Origin: Candidatus Moraniibacteriota bacterium
GTDB lineage: Bacteria > Patescibacteriota > Minisyncoccia > Moranbacterales > UBA2206
Direction: 5' to 3'
DNA length: 7,861 nucleotides
NCBI GenBank assembly: GCA_003482885.1
Contig: DMXN01000006.1
Span: 1 to 7,861, forward strand
Shown here: positions 1 to 5,574 of the stretch, piece by piece
Numbering within the stretch: the stretch's first letter is position 1
How the letters are laid out: every line of letters starts with the position of its first letter
Notes under the pieces: generated by a model
What the model was told of the DNA's origin: nothing
Seen by the model: only the letters and a program-made list of their open reading frames with translations
Database searches by the model: none
Made by a program: the position numbers and the translations under genes

Positions 1-1163
1 TTACGCACTCTTTAAAGGATGGCTGCTTCTGAGCCAACCTCCTAGGTGTATAAGAAACTTCACCTCCTTTACCACTTAACATAGATTTGGGGACCTTAGA
101 TTGTGATCTGGGCTTTTTCCCTTTTGTGCTCCGAGCTTAGCCCCGGAGTACTGACTGCTTAGATAAGAAACACAATAATTCGGAGTTTGGTTGAGATGGC
201 TACGGCGAACCGCGCCGATCTCATTCAGTGCTCTACCTATTGTGCTCATTTAATAAGCGCTAGCCCTCAAGCTATTTCAGGAAGAACCAGCTATCGCCAA
301 GTTCGATTGGAATTTCTCCTCTATTCACAAGTCATCCCCGAGTGTTGCACGGCTCGTGGGTTCGGGCCTCCTTTGCCTGTTACAGCAAATTCACCCTGCT
401 CATAAATAGCTCACCTGGCTTCGGGTCTAGTCCATGCCATTATAATTCGCCCTTTCAGGCTCGCTTTCACTTTGACTCCGCAACAAAGTTGCTTAGTCAA
501 CGGCACAGAACTAACTCGCTGGATCGTTCTACAAAAAGCACGCAGTCACCCCGATAAATCGGGGCTCCTACTCTTCGTTAGCATATGGTTTCAGATACTA
601 TTTCATCTCCCTCATCGGGATGCTTTTCACCTTTCCCTCACGGTACTTGTTCGCTATCGATCACTAAAAATATTTAGTCTTGGAGCTATAGTGGCCCCGG
701 CTTCAAACGGGATTTCTCCGGTCCCGCCCTACTTGAGAATAATTTCATAAAAGTATTTTATTTTCACATACGGGACTTTCACCCTCTATGGTCATTCTTT
801 CCAGAATATTTTGTTAATAAAATATTTTTTACCCCGATTAAACGAGTAAAATTATCTCGCAACCCCGCTAGTCTTGCGACTAATGGTTTAGACTTTTCCG
901 CTTTCGCTCGCCACTACTCACGGAATCACTTTTGTTTTCTCTTCCTCCTGGTACTAAGATGTTTCAGTTCCCAGGGTTCGCTTCATCACACTATGAATTC
1001 ATGTGAAGATATCCGCCAAAGGCGGATAGGTTTTCCCATTCGGAAATCTCCGGGTCAAAGGTTGCTCAGCACCTCACCGAAGCTTATCGCAGCTAGCTAC
1101 GTCCTTCATCGCTTTTTAGTGTCAAGGCATTCACCATATGCATTAGTATTACCGCTCTTAAAC
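1..1163 (-). rRNA. rrl: 23S ribosomal RNA, 5' portion (domains I to early II), partial
   Basis: This is the large-subunit rRNA read on the minus strand. Its 5' end is near 1163, where the reverse complement matches the start of bacterial 23S (the GGTGAATGCC-type segment after about 25 nt). The gene runs off the window at position 1, which aligns with E. coli A1096 in the L11-binding region. The A1067 equivalent (thiostrepton/L11 site) is kept at position 30. Other recognisable blocks are the GGCGAGCGAA region near 905-915, the GTACCGTGAGGGAAAGG segment near 632-650 and the GATAGCTGGTTCT block near 280-297. The visible part is about 67 nt longer than in E. coli, mostly from AT-rich hairpins in domain I. 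The 3' part, and any 5S gene, lie outside the window. Upstream there is no 16S gene but a dedicated leader and promoter. Confidence 0.97.
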
Positions 1164-1598
1164 ATCCTCCCCGCAAAAGCGGGGATTTATTTTCGGTTAG
1201 CAGTTAGCAATTGCCAACTGCTTGTTTGCATTTATTTACCTGTTTTTCTTAATATTTTTGCTTGAAAAAATATTAAGACGAATTGATCGCCATATCAGAC
1301 TTTCTTTCCGCAAACGGAAAATTTGATATTTCGATCAACGACCTTATTCGATTGTCAAGGTTCGCGCTAACGCGGAAATGTGTATGCTTGATAAAATTTT
1401 TATTACAGCAGCCGATTTCAGCACTAGTATTTTTAGAAAACAAAAAACCCGCAGAAAGGCGGGCTTGAGCAAAAAACAAAAAACGACTCACCCGCTTGTT
1501 CGTATAAAAAAATTCGCAAAATGTATCATTAATTGAATCCTTGATTTTTTAAAAAAAATTCCAACAATCAAAGACGGCTAGGTTTATTTTTTCAACGC
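1164..1598 (-). promoter_or_regulatory. Long structured 5' leader of the 23S rRNA transcript
   Basis: This gene-free stretch lies between the putative start of transcription (about 1598) and the 23S 5' end. On the minus strand it folds into a string of hairpins: 1539-1573 (8-bp stem), the antiterminator/terminator pair (1442-1495), an extended stem at 1283-1338 (7+6+6 bp), 1248-1277 (12-bp AT stem), 1200-1221 (9-bp stem with AATT loop, whose G-U pair forms only on the minus strand) and 1169-1184 (6-bp GC stem directly before mature 23S). The G-U pair supports transcription in this direction. I see no convincing protein gene; a 72-codon open frame at 1273-1491 is overlaid on these structures. 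Some of the hairpins may be processing signals. Confidence 0.6.
1442..1463 (-). terminator. Intrinsic terminator-like hairpin inside the 23S leader (possible attenuator)
   Basis: On the minus strand a 5-bp all-GC stem (CCCGC/GCGGG, arms 1459-1463 and 1448-1452) with a 6-nt loop is followed at once by six Ts (1447-1442). This is the form of a Rho-independent terminator. It lies about 135-155 nt downstream of the predicted 23S promoter and upstream of 23S itself. On the plus strand no T-run follows the stem, so the minus orientation is favoured. Its 5' arm can instead pair with an upstream segment (1487-1495), giving a competing structure. It could end a short RNA or attenuate 23S transcription. 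Confidence 0.6.
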
Positions 1599-1604
1599 TT
1601 GTCT

Positions 1605-1632
1605 ATAATAGCAAACCAAAATAATCTGTCAA
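1605..1632 (-). promoter_or_regulatory. Sigma70-type promoter for the 23S rRNA transcript
   Basis: On the minus strand a perfect -35 box TTGACA (1632-1627) is followed after 16 bp by TATTAT (1610-1605), five of six matches to the -10 consensus. Transcription would begin near 1598 and run toward 23S. It is the strongest promoter-like sequence I see in the 23S upstream region, and it supports independent transcription of 23S. It sits back-to-back with the start region of the 1721-2281 gene on the other strand. Confidence 0.65.
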
Positions 1633-1666
1633 GCGGAATTTTTTGGAATCCAAAAAAATCTTTTTT

Positions 1667-1695
1667 TTGCCAGTTTAATATTGTTGTGTTAAGCT
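1667..1695 (+). promoter_or_regulatory. Possible promoter of the 1721-2281 membrane-protein gene
   Basis: TTGCCA (1667-1672, five of six to the -35 consensus) is followed after 17 bp by TAAGCT (1690-1695, only three of six). Transcription would start about 20 nt before the ATG at 1721. The weak -10 box makes this tentative. A second spacing, TTGTTG (1681) with TTAAAT (1705), would give an almost leaderless mRNA. Confidence 0.3.
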
Positions 1696-1720
1696 GGAAT
1701 AAGCTTAAATAAAAAAACAA

Positions 1721-2281
1721 ATGTATATTAAAAATTCTCACGAAAATAAGACTGAGGAACATCAAAAATATCAAGAAAGGCTGGAAGCGCCGGATGAAGA
1801 ACTGATTGAAGAATATTCCGAAGACACTCTTTCGCATTGGGAAGCGCCGGAATTTGAAATTCGTCCCCAAAATAAAAAACGGTTATTATATGCCGCGTTG
1901 ATTCTTTTGGCAATTATCGGCTATGCTTCTTTTACCAACAGTCCGATTATGGCGATTGCTTTCGTGCTTATCGGAATTGTCGCCTATATGAATATGCAAA
2001 AAGCTCCGCGCGTTTTGAATTTTCGAATAATTCCGGAAGGCGTGCTGGCGGGAAAAGAATTGTACGCGTTTGAAAATATAAAATCATTTTGGATTTTTTA
2101 CGATCCGGAATATAAAAAAATAATCAGCCTGAATATCAAAAGTTATCTGACGCCTTTCATTCATATTCCCATTCATAATGAAGATCCGGTTGAAATCCGC
2201 CGTGTTTTGCTCAAATACATTCCGGAAATAAAACAAGAAAATAATCTAGCCGAAATACTGGAAAGATTTTTGGGAATATAA
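1721..2281 (+). CDS. Two-helix membrane protein of unknown function with soluble C-terminal domain
   Basis: A 186-aa protein that I do not recognise. Residues 1-50 are hydrophilic and strongly acidic (many E/D). Two hydrophobic segments at about 54-71 and 74-92 form a probable transmembrane hairpin, with basic KKR just before the first. Residues 98-186 form a soluble domain whose alternating pattern suggests beta-strands (about 99-152) followed by helices rich in L/E/I. This layout recalls membrane-anchored PH-like (YcxB-type) domains, but that is only an impression of fold. By the positive-inside rule both termini are probably cytoplasmic. The ATG at 1721 has no Shine-Dalgarno upstream. The gene is divergent from the 23S leader, and its stop lies 8 bp from the 3' end of a convergent tRNA gene, with no terminator between. 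It reads as a real gene because of its length and coherent composition. Confidence 0.8.
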   Translation: MYIKNSHENKTEEHQKYQERLEAPDEELIEEYSEDTLSHWEAPEFEIRPQNKKRLLYAALILLAIIGYASFTNSPIMAIAFVLIGIVAYMNMQKAPRVLNFRIIPEGVLAGKELYAFENIKSFWIFYDPEYKKIISLNIKSYLTPFIHIPIHNEDPVEIRRVLLKYIPEIKQENNLAEILERFLGI

Positions 2282-2289
2282 ATATAATG

Positions 2290-2362
2290 TGCGCTTAGCA
2301 GGAATCGAACCTGCGACCTTCTGGACCGCAACCAGACGCTCTATCCACTGAGCTATAAGCGC
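2290..2362 (-). tRNA. tRNA-Arg, anticodon GCG
   Basis: A complete cloverleaf on the minus strand. It has a perfect 7-bp acceptor stem (GCGCTTA/TAAGCGC), D arm GCTC/GAGC with A20 present, anticodon stem TCTGG/CCAGA around loop TTGCGGT, a 5-nt variable loop and T arm GCAGG/CCTGC with loop TTCGAAT. The anticodon is GCG, which reads CGC and CGU for arginine. C35 and A20 agree with arginine identity. The discriminator base is A73. No CCA follows (the next bases are CAT), so the CCA end must be added by nucleotidyltransferase. The gene lies antisense between two plus-strand genes. Most bacteria read CGN with an ACG (inosine) tRNA, so GCG is unusual. Confidence 0.95.
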
Positions 2363-2385
2363 AAAATAAAAGACCCTAAAAATAT

Positions 2386-2412
2386 CTTATACGCATATTG
2401 CGACTCTTGCAA
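2386..2412 (-). promoter_or_regulatory. Possible promoter of tRNA-Arg
   Basis: On the minus strand TATAAG (2391-2386, five of six to the -10 consensus) lies about 24 bp before the tRNA 5' end. A weak -35 is TTGCAA at 2412-2407 with a short 15-bp spacer, or TTTGCA with 16 bp. The same 61-bp gap must also hold the recG start signals on the other strand, so the two units are divergent and closely packed. Confidence 0.35.
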
Positions 2413-2423
2413 ATATCAAACGC

Positions 2424-4505
2424 ATGTTCACCCCCAAGTCTCTTCTTAAAAACATTCCCAAAATCACACCGAAATATGTCAAAATTTTGGACAAACTTGG
2501 ACTTTTTACGATTCAAGATTTTTTATTCTATCTTCCTTTTCGCTATGACGATTTTTCCAAAACCGTTTCGCTTTCCGATGAACATATTGATTCGATTATG
2601 ACTGTTTGCGCGAAAGTGACGAAAGTAAAATTAAACCGTATTTTCAAACGGCGGATGACTATCGCAGAAATATTCTTGGAAGATGAAAATCAAACGCCGC
2701 TTAAAGCCATTTGGTTTAACCAGCCTTTTATTATAGAATCTTTGTCGGTCGGAACGATCGTTCGCCTTTCGGGAAAATTAAGCCGCGAAGGAAAATATTT
2801 TACTCTCACCGCTCCGGCTTGGGAAAAAGCCGCTCGCGAAGAAACCAATACCGGCCGGTTGGTGCCGGTCTATCCGGAAACAGCCGGAATTTCTTCCAAG
2901 TGGATTCGCTGGCAAATGAAAACTTTTTTGGAAACAGCCAAATATTTGGAAAATTTTGTTCCTGAAGATTTGCGCAAAAAATTACATTTGTACAATTTAT
3001 CCTCAGCGTTAAGACAAATTCATTTTCCGGAAAATAGTGAAAAACTATTGATCGCGCAAAAAACATTCGCTTTTCGCGAAATGTTTTTAATGCAAATGAA
3101 GTCTTTGCAAGTGAAAAATATTTGGGAAGCGCAAAGCGCAATTAGTTTTGATTTTGATGAAAAGTTAGTCAAAAAATTTACTGAAAGCTTGCCATTTGAA
3201 CTGACAAACGCCCAACGCAAAGCTTCATTTGAAATTTTGAAAAATTTGGAAAAAACCCGCCCGATGAATCGCCTGCTCAATGGCGATGTCGGATCAGGAA
3301 AAACAATTATCGCCGCGCTCTCCGCGCTTAATATTTTGAATAAAAAATATCAAGTAGCGATTTTGGCTCCGACTGAAGTTTTAGCAAAGCAGCACTTCGA
3401 AAGTTTTTGCAAAATATTTGAAAACTATAATTTCAATATCGCACTGCTCACAAGTTCATATAAATTATCCCCCACAAAAATTACTAGACAAAAACTTCTA
3501 GAAAATATAAAAACCGGTGAAATAAATTTAGTCATTGGCACGCACGCTATTATTCAAAAAGATGTGAAGTTTAAAAATCTGGCGCTGGTTGTTATTGACG
3601 AACAGCATCGCTTCGGCGTCGCGCAACGCTCCACTCTTCAGCAAGAAACTATGGAATTGAAAGATGGCGAAATAAAAACCGTTCCCCATTTATTGACGAT
3701 GACCGCCACACCCATTCCGCGCACGCTGGCAATCGCTTTTTTCGGCAGCTTAGATTTGTCAATTTTGGATGAAATGCCGAAAAACAGAAAACTGATTATC
3801 ACTAAAATAATCTTGCCAACACAACGAACGCAAATTTATAATTTTATGCGAAGTGAAATTACTGCCGACCGACAAGTTTTTGTTATTTTACCTTTCGTCG
3901 AAGAATCCAAAGTTCTTACGGAAGTCAAAGCGGCGACGGAAGAATACAAGCAATTGTCGGCAATTTTTCCGGAATACAATCTCGGACTTTTGCATGGACG
4001 ACTCAAATCCAAAGAGAAAGAAAAAGTAATGCAAGAATTCGGGAATAAAAAAATACAGATTTTAGTCTCCACCTCGGTTGTTGAAGTGGGTATTGACATT
4101 CCCAACGCGACGATTATACTGATTGAAAATGCTGAGAGATTCGGACTTTCCCAGTTGCATCAATTTCGAGGACGAGTCGGTCGCGGAGTGCATCAATCGT
4201 ATTGTTTTCTTTTTACAAATACAGATTCCAAAAATTCGATTGAAAGATTGCGCGCTTTGGAAAAAAGCAATGACGGTTTTGAGTTATCGCAAAAAGATTT
4301 AGAGCTGCGCGGTCCCGGTCAACTTTTAGGCAAAGCGCAATCCGGAATTTCCGATATTGCGATGGAAAATTTGAATAATCTAAAACTGATAAAAATTGCC
4401 CGCTTGGAAGCACAAAATATTTTAACACATGATCCTAATCTAAAAAATCATCCATTATTAAATAAAGCTCTTTTACAATTTTCTCAGAATATTCACTTGG
4501 AATAA
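2424..4505 (+). CDS. recG: ATP-dependent DNA helicase RecG
   Basis: RecG is a monomeric superfamily 2 double-stranded DNA translocase. It remodels stalled replication forks, Holliday junctions and R-loops in the cytoplasm. The 693 residues match the usual length (E. coli RecG is also 693). Visible parts are an N-terminal helical segment and wedge/OB region (about 5-150), Q-motif-like TNAQR (261-265), Walker A GDVGSGKT (287-294), DEQH box (392-395, followed by RFGVAQR as typical of RecG), TATPIPRTLA (427 onward), STSVVEVGIDIP (549-560), motif VI QFRGRVGRG (580-588) and the RecG-specific LELRGPGQLLG segment (626-636). All catalytic residues look intact. The ATG at 2424 gives a normal N terminus. 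No Shine-Dalgarno precedes it, and no terminator is seen before the next spacer. It is divergent from tRNA-Arg. Confidence 0.98.
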   Translation: MFTPKSLLKNIPKITPKYVKILDKLGLFTIQDFLFYLPFRYDDFSKTVSLSDEHIDSIMTVCAKVTKVKLNRIFKRRMTIAEIFLEDENQTPLKAIWFNQPFIIESLSVGTIVRLSGKLSREGKYFTLTAPAWEKAAREETNTGRLVPVYPETAGISSKWIRWQMKTFLETAKYLENFVPEDLRKKLHLYNLSSALRQIHFPENSEKLLIAQKTFAFREMFLMQMKSLQVKNIWEAQSAISFDFDEKLVKKFTESLPFELTNAQRKASFEILKNLEKTRPMNRLLNGDVGSGKTIIAALSALNILNKKYQVAILAPTEVLAKQHFESFCKIFENYNFNIALLTSSYKLSPTKITRQKLLENIKTGEINLVIGTHAIIQKDVKFKNLALVVIDEQHRFGVAQRSTLQQETMELKDGEIKTVPHLLTMTATPIPRTLAIAFFGSLDLSILDEMPKNRKLIITKIILPTQRTQIYNFMRSEITADRQVFVILPFVEESKVLTEVKAATEEYKQLSAIFPEYNLGLLHGRLKSKEKEKVMQEFGNKKIQILVSTSVVEVGIDIPNATIILIENAERFGLSQLHQFRGRVGRGVHQSYCFLFTNTDSKNSIERLRALEKSNDGFELSQKDLELRGPGQLLGKAQSGISDIAMENLNNLKLIKIARLEAQNILTHDPNLKNHPLLNKALLQFSQNIHLE

Positions 4506-4558
4506 AATATTTTGAGTTAGAAATTAAACCTACAGCGCTAAAATAAAAGGAGGGCGGG

Positions 4559-4594
4559 ATGGAAGGACGAATTGTATTTTTCAAAGGACACTAA
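4559..4594 (+). other. Possible 11-codon ORF with strong Shine-Dalgarno (leader peptide or gene remnant)
   Basis: AAGGAGGG (4547-4554) sits at ideal distance from an ATG at 4559, one of only two good Shine-Dalgarno sequences in the window. The frame encodes MEGRIVFFKGH and stops at 4592-4594. The first residues resemble the start of a cold-shock protein, but none of the RNA-binding motifs follow in any frame. The stop codon lies inside the left arm of the 26-bp palindrome at 4589-4614. It could be a leader peptide, a truncated gene or chance. Confidence 0.2.
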
Positions 4595-4614
4595 TATCGC
4601 GCGCGATCTTAGTG
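4589..4614. repeat. 26-bp near-perfect palindrome
   Basis: CACTAA-T-ATCGCG|CGCGAT-C-TTAGTG: each 13-bp half mirrors the other with a single mismatch (4595/4608) and no central loop. The core ATCGCGCGCGAT (4596-4607) is unusually GC-rich for this AT-rich spacer. A loopless palindrome suits a protein-binding site for a dimer better than an RNA hairpin. It lies about 145 bp before the lipoprotein gene. The rest of the 4506-4757 spacer holds a loose inverted repeat, ATCGCAA (4668-4674) and TTGCGAT (4694-4700), and no convincing gene. Confidence 0.6.
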
Positions 4615-4693
4615 AAATAAGCGGATGTAGCATCATAACCCCCAAGCGAAAACAATCCAGTGGAACCATCGCAAATTATGTTTGATGGAAAAA

Positions 4694-4720
4694 TTGCGAT
4701 AAAAGGAAGTATGGTAGAAT
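4694..4720 (+). promoter_or_regulatory. Possible promoter of the Cys-rich lipoprotein gene
   Basis: TAGAAT (4715-4720) matches the -10 consensus at five of six positions. TTGCGA (4694-4699) could serve as -35 (four of six), but the spacer is only 15 bp. The -35 overlaps the right arm of the ATCGCAA/TTGCGAT inverted repeat. GATAAT at 4724-4729 is an alternative -10. Confidence 0.35.
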
Positions 4721-4741
4721 ATAGATAATGAAATAAAAATA

Positions 4742-4751
4742 GAAAGGAAGG
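4742..4751 (+). promoter_or_regulatory. Ribosome binding site of the lipoprotein gene
   Basis: GAAAGGAAGG lies 6 bp before the ATG at 4758. It can pair with the CCTCCTTTC tail of the 16S rRNA in this same window. It fixes the start and stands out because the other four protein genes lack a comparable site. Confidence 0.7.
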
Positions 4752-4757
4752 TGAATT

Positions 4758-5390
4758 ATGAAAAAATACATTTTTATAGGAATAGCTTCTTTTGCAGTGT
4801 TGTTTTTGTCTGGTTGCGGAACTCAAACTAGCACAACGACTCCAACTAGCACTTCAACTCAAGAGAAGAAAGTGGCTTTGAACACGGAAGGAGGAACTTG
4901 CACTGCTGACGCAAACTGCCAAACAGGACTCAAATGTGTCACTGGCAAATGCTCGTCAGGAAAAGTCGGTTCGGTTTGTGCAACATACAAAGACTGCAAT
5001 ACTGAACTTTATTGCGTAAAATCAGCTTGCTCTAATCCTCCATCTTATTCAAAGTATTTTAATAAGATTGTCATTTCCAAAATGAAGGCTGGTATGCCCC
5101 CAGGACCAAAAAATATACCTGTTCCAGCCACTGAATTCAGTGCGACCACTGATGCCGTAGAAATTGATGTCCAACCAAAAGCTGGTGTAACTGGAGACCT
5201 GTATTACGAACTTGTTGATTCCACCACGGGGCAAACTACTTTATCTTCAGCTGACAGCAAGATGAAAATTGACCCACGAGGAGGCGGAACTGGCTTTGGC
5301 GTTCCCTATGGGACGATTGGAAATTTTGAATTGAATGTCTATTTTAACGGCGAACTTATTTACACTACCGCTATTAAAATAAACCAGTAA
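4758..5390 (+). CDS. Secreted lipoprotein with two Dickkopf-like Cys-rich repeats
   Basis: A 210-aa exported protein. Residues 1-19 form a signal peptide (KK then a hydrophobic core) ending in lipobox L17-S18-G19-C20, so C20 should be lipidated and anchor the protein to the outer face of the membrane. A Thr/Ser-rich linker (21-36) follows. Residues 48-91 hold two identical-pattern repeats, C-x5-C-x5-C-x4-C (C48, C54, C60, C65 and C74, C80, C86, C91). This gives eight cysteines, fit for four disulfides, similar to the small Cys-rich repeats annotated as Dickkopf-like in Patescibacteria. Residues about 100-210 have no cysteine and look beta-rich, with a Gly-rich stretch at 174-182; I do not recognise this domain. 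The role is probably surface binding or adhesion, which is inference. It has its own likely promoter, a good ribosome site and a strong terminator, so it appears monocistronic. Confidence 0.9.
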   Translation: MKKYIFIGIASFAVLFLSGCGTQTSTTTPTSTSTQEKKVALNTEGGTCTADANCQTGLKCVTGKCSSGKVGSVCATYKDCNTELYCVKSACSNPPSYSKYFNKIVISKMKAGMPPGPKNIPVPATEFSATTDAVEIDVQPKAGVTGDLYYELVDSTTGQTTLSSADSKMKIDPRGGGTGFGVPYGTIGNFELNVYFNGELIYTTAIKINQ

Positions 5391-5403
5391 AATTATCCGA
5401 AAC

Positions 5404-5436
5404 AAAAACAGCTTCAGAATAAAGAGGCTGTTTTTT
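5404..5436 (+). terminator. Rho-independent terminator of the lipoprotein gene
   Basis: A 12-bp stem (AAAAACAGCTTC with GAGGCTGTTTTT, one T-G wobble; arms 5404-5415 and 5424-5435) with an 8-nt loop AGAATAAA is followed by further T. It starts 14 bp after the lipoprotein stop codon. Confidence 0.9.
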
Positions 5437-5481
5437 GGGGTCATACGCAATACATGGTTCTATCCAAATAGTTTAGCCACT

Positions 5482-5574
5482 CGGAATAAGTGAAATTTCT
5501 TGTCTCTGACTCCTCGCACCACAGATTGAGGGAGAAATAATTTCACCCTCCGCTACTCTATCCTCACTTATCCG
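5482..5574. repeat. ~93-bp inverted-repeat element overlapping the 3' end of the Fic gene
   Basis: CGGAATAAGTG (5482-5492) and CACTTATCCG (5565-5574) are inverted repeats with one bulged A. Inside lie GTGAAATT (5490-5497) facing AATTTCAC (5539-5546), and a compact hairpin 5528-5550 (GAGGG/CCCTC plus GAAAT/ATTTC around one A). The right arm contains the Fic stop codon (5568-5570). The ends recall a MITE-like element or a structured 3' untranslated region; no target duplication is obvious. It is not a tRNA: no T-loop TTCRA motif is present. Confidence 0.5.

Noticed and set aside
187..1265. Several plus-strand open frames across the 23S gene
   Set aside because: They lie antisense to clearly conserved rRNA and are chance frames.
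1353..1358. A second TTGACA on the minus strand, nearer to 23S
   Set aside because: No acceptable -10 box lies 16-18 bp downstream (ATCGAA at best), so I do not call a second promoter.
1273..1491. 72-codon open frame on the minus strand upstream of 23S
   Set aside because: It begins at a GTG in the antiterminator region and runs through the terminator and leader hairpins. Its composition is not protein-like and there is no ribosome site.
4559..4700. Decayed cold-shock protein gene after the 11-codon frame
   Set aside because: Only the first few residues resemble such a protein. None of the three frames downstream contains the KGFGFI or VFVH-type motifs.
4581..4826. 81-codon minus-strand frame overlapping the lipoprotein start
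   Set aside because: It crosses the palindrome, the promoter region and the signal-peptide coding region antisense, and no ribosome site or family match is visible. A protein-like stretch near its end (GGYDATSAYFTKIAR) is noted but not enough.
5482..5574. A tRNA or tRNA-like gene in the inverted-repeat element
   Set aside because: The arms look like an acceptor stem, but there is no T-loop TTCRA motif, no D arm and no anticodon arm of proper size.
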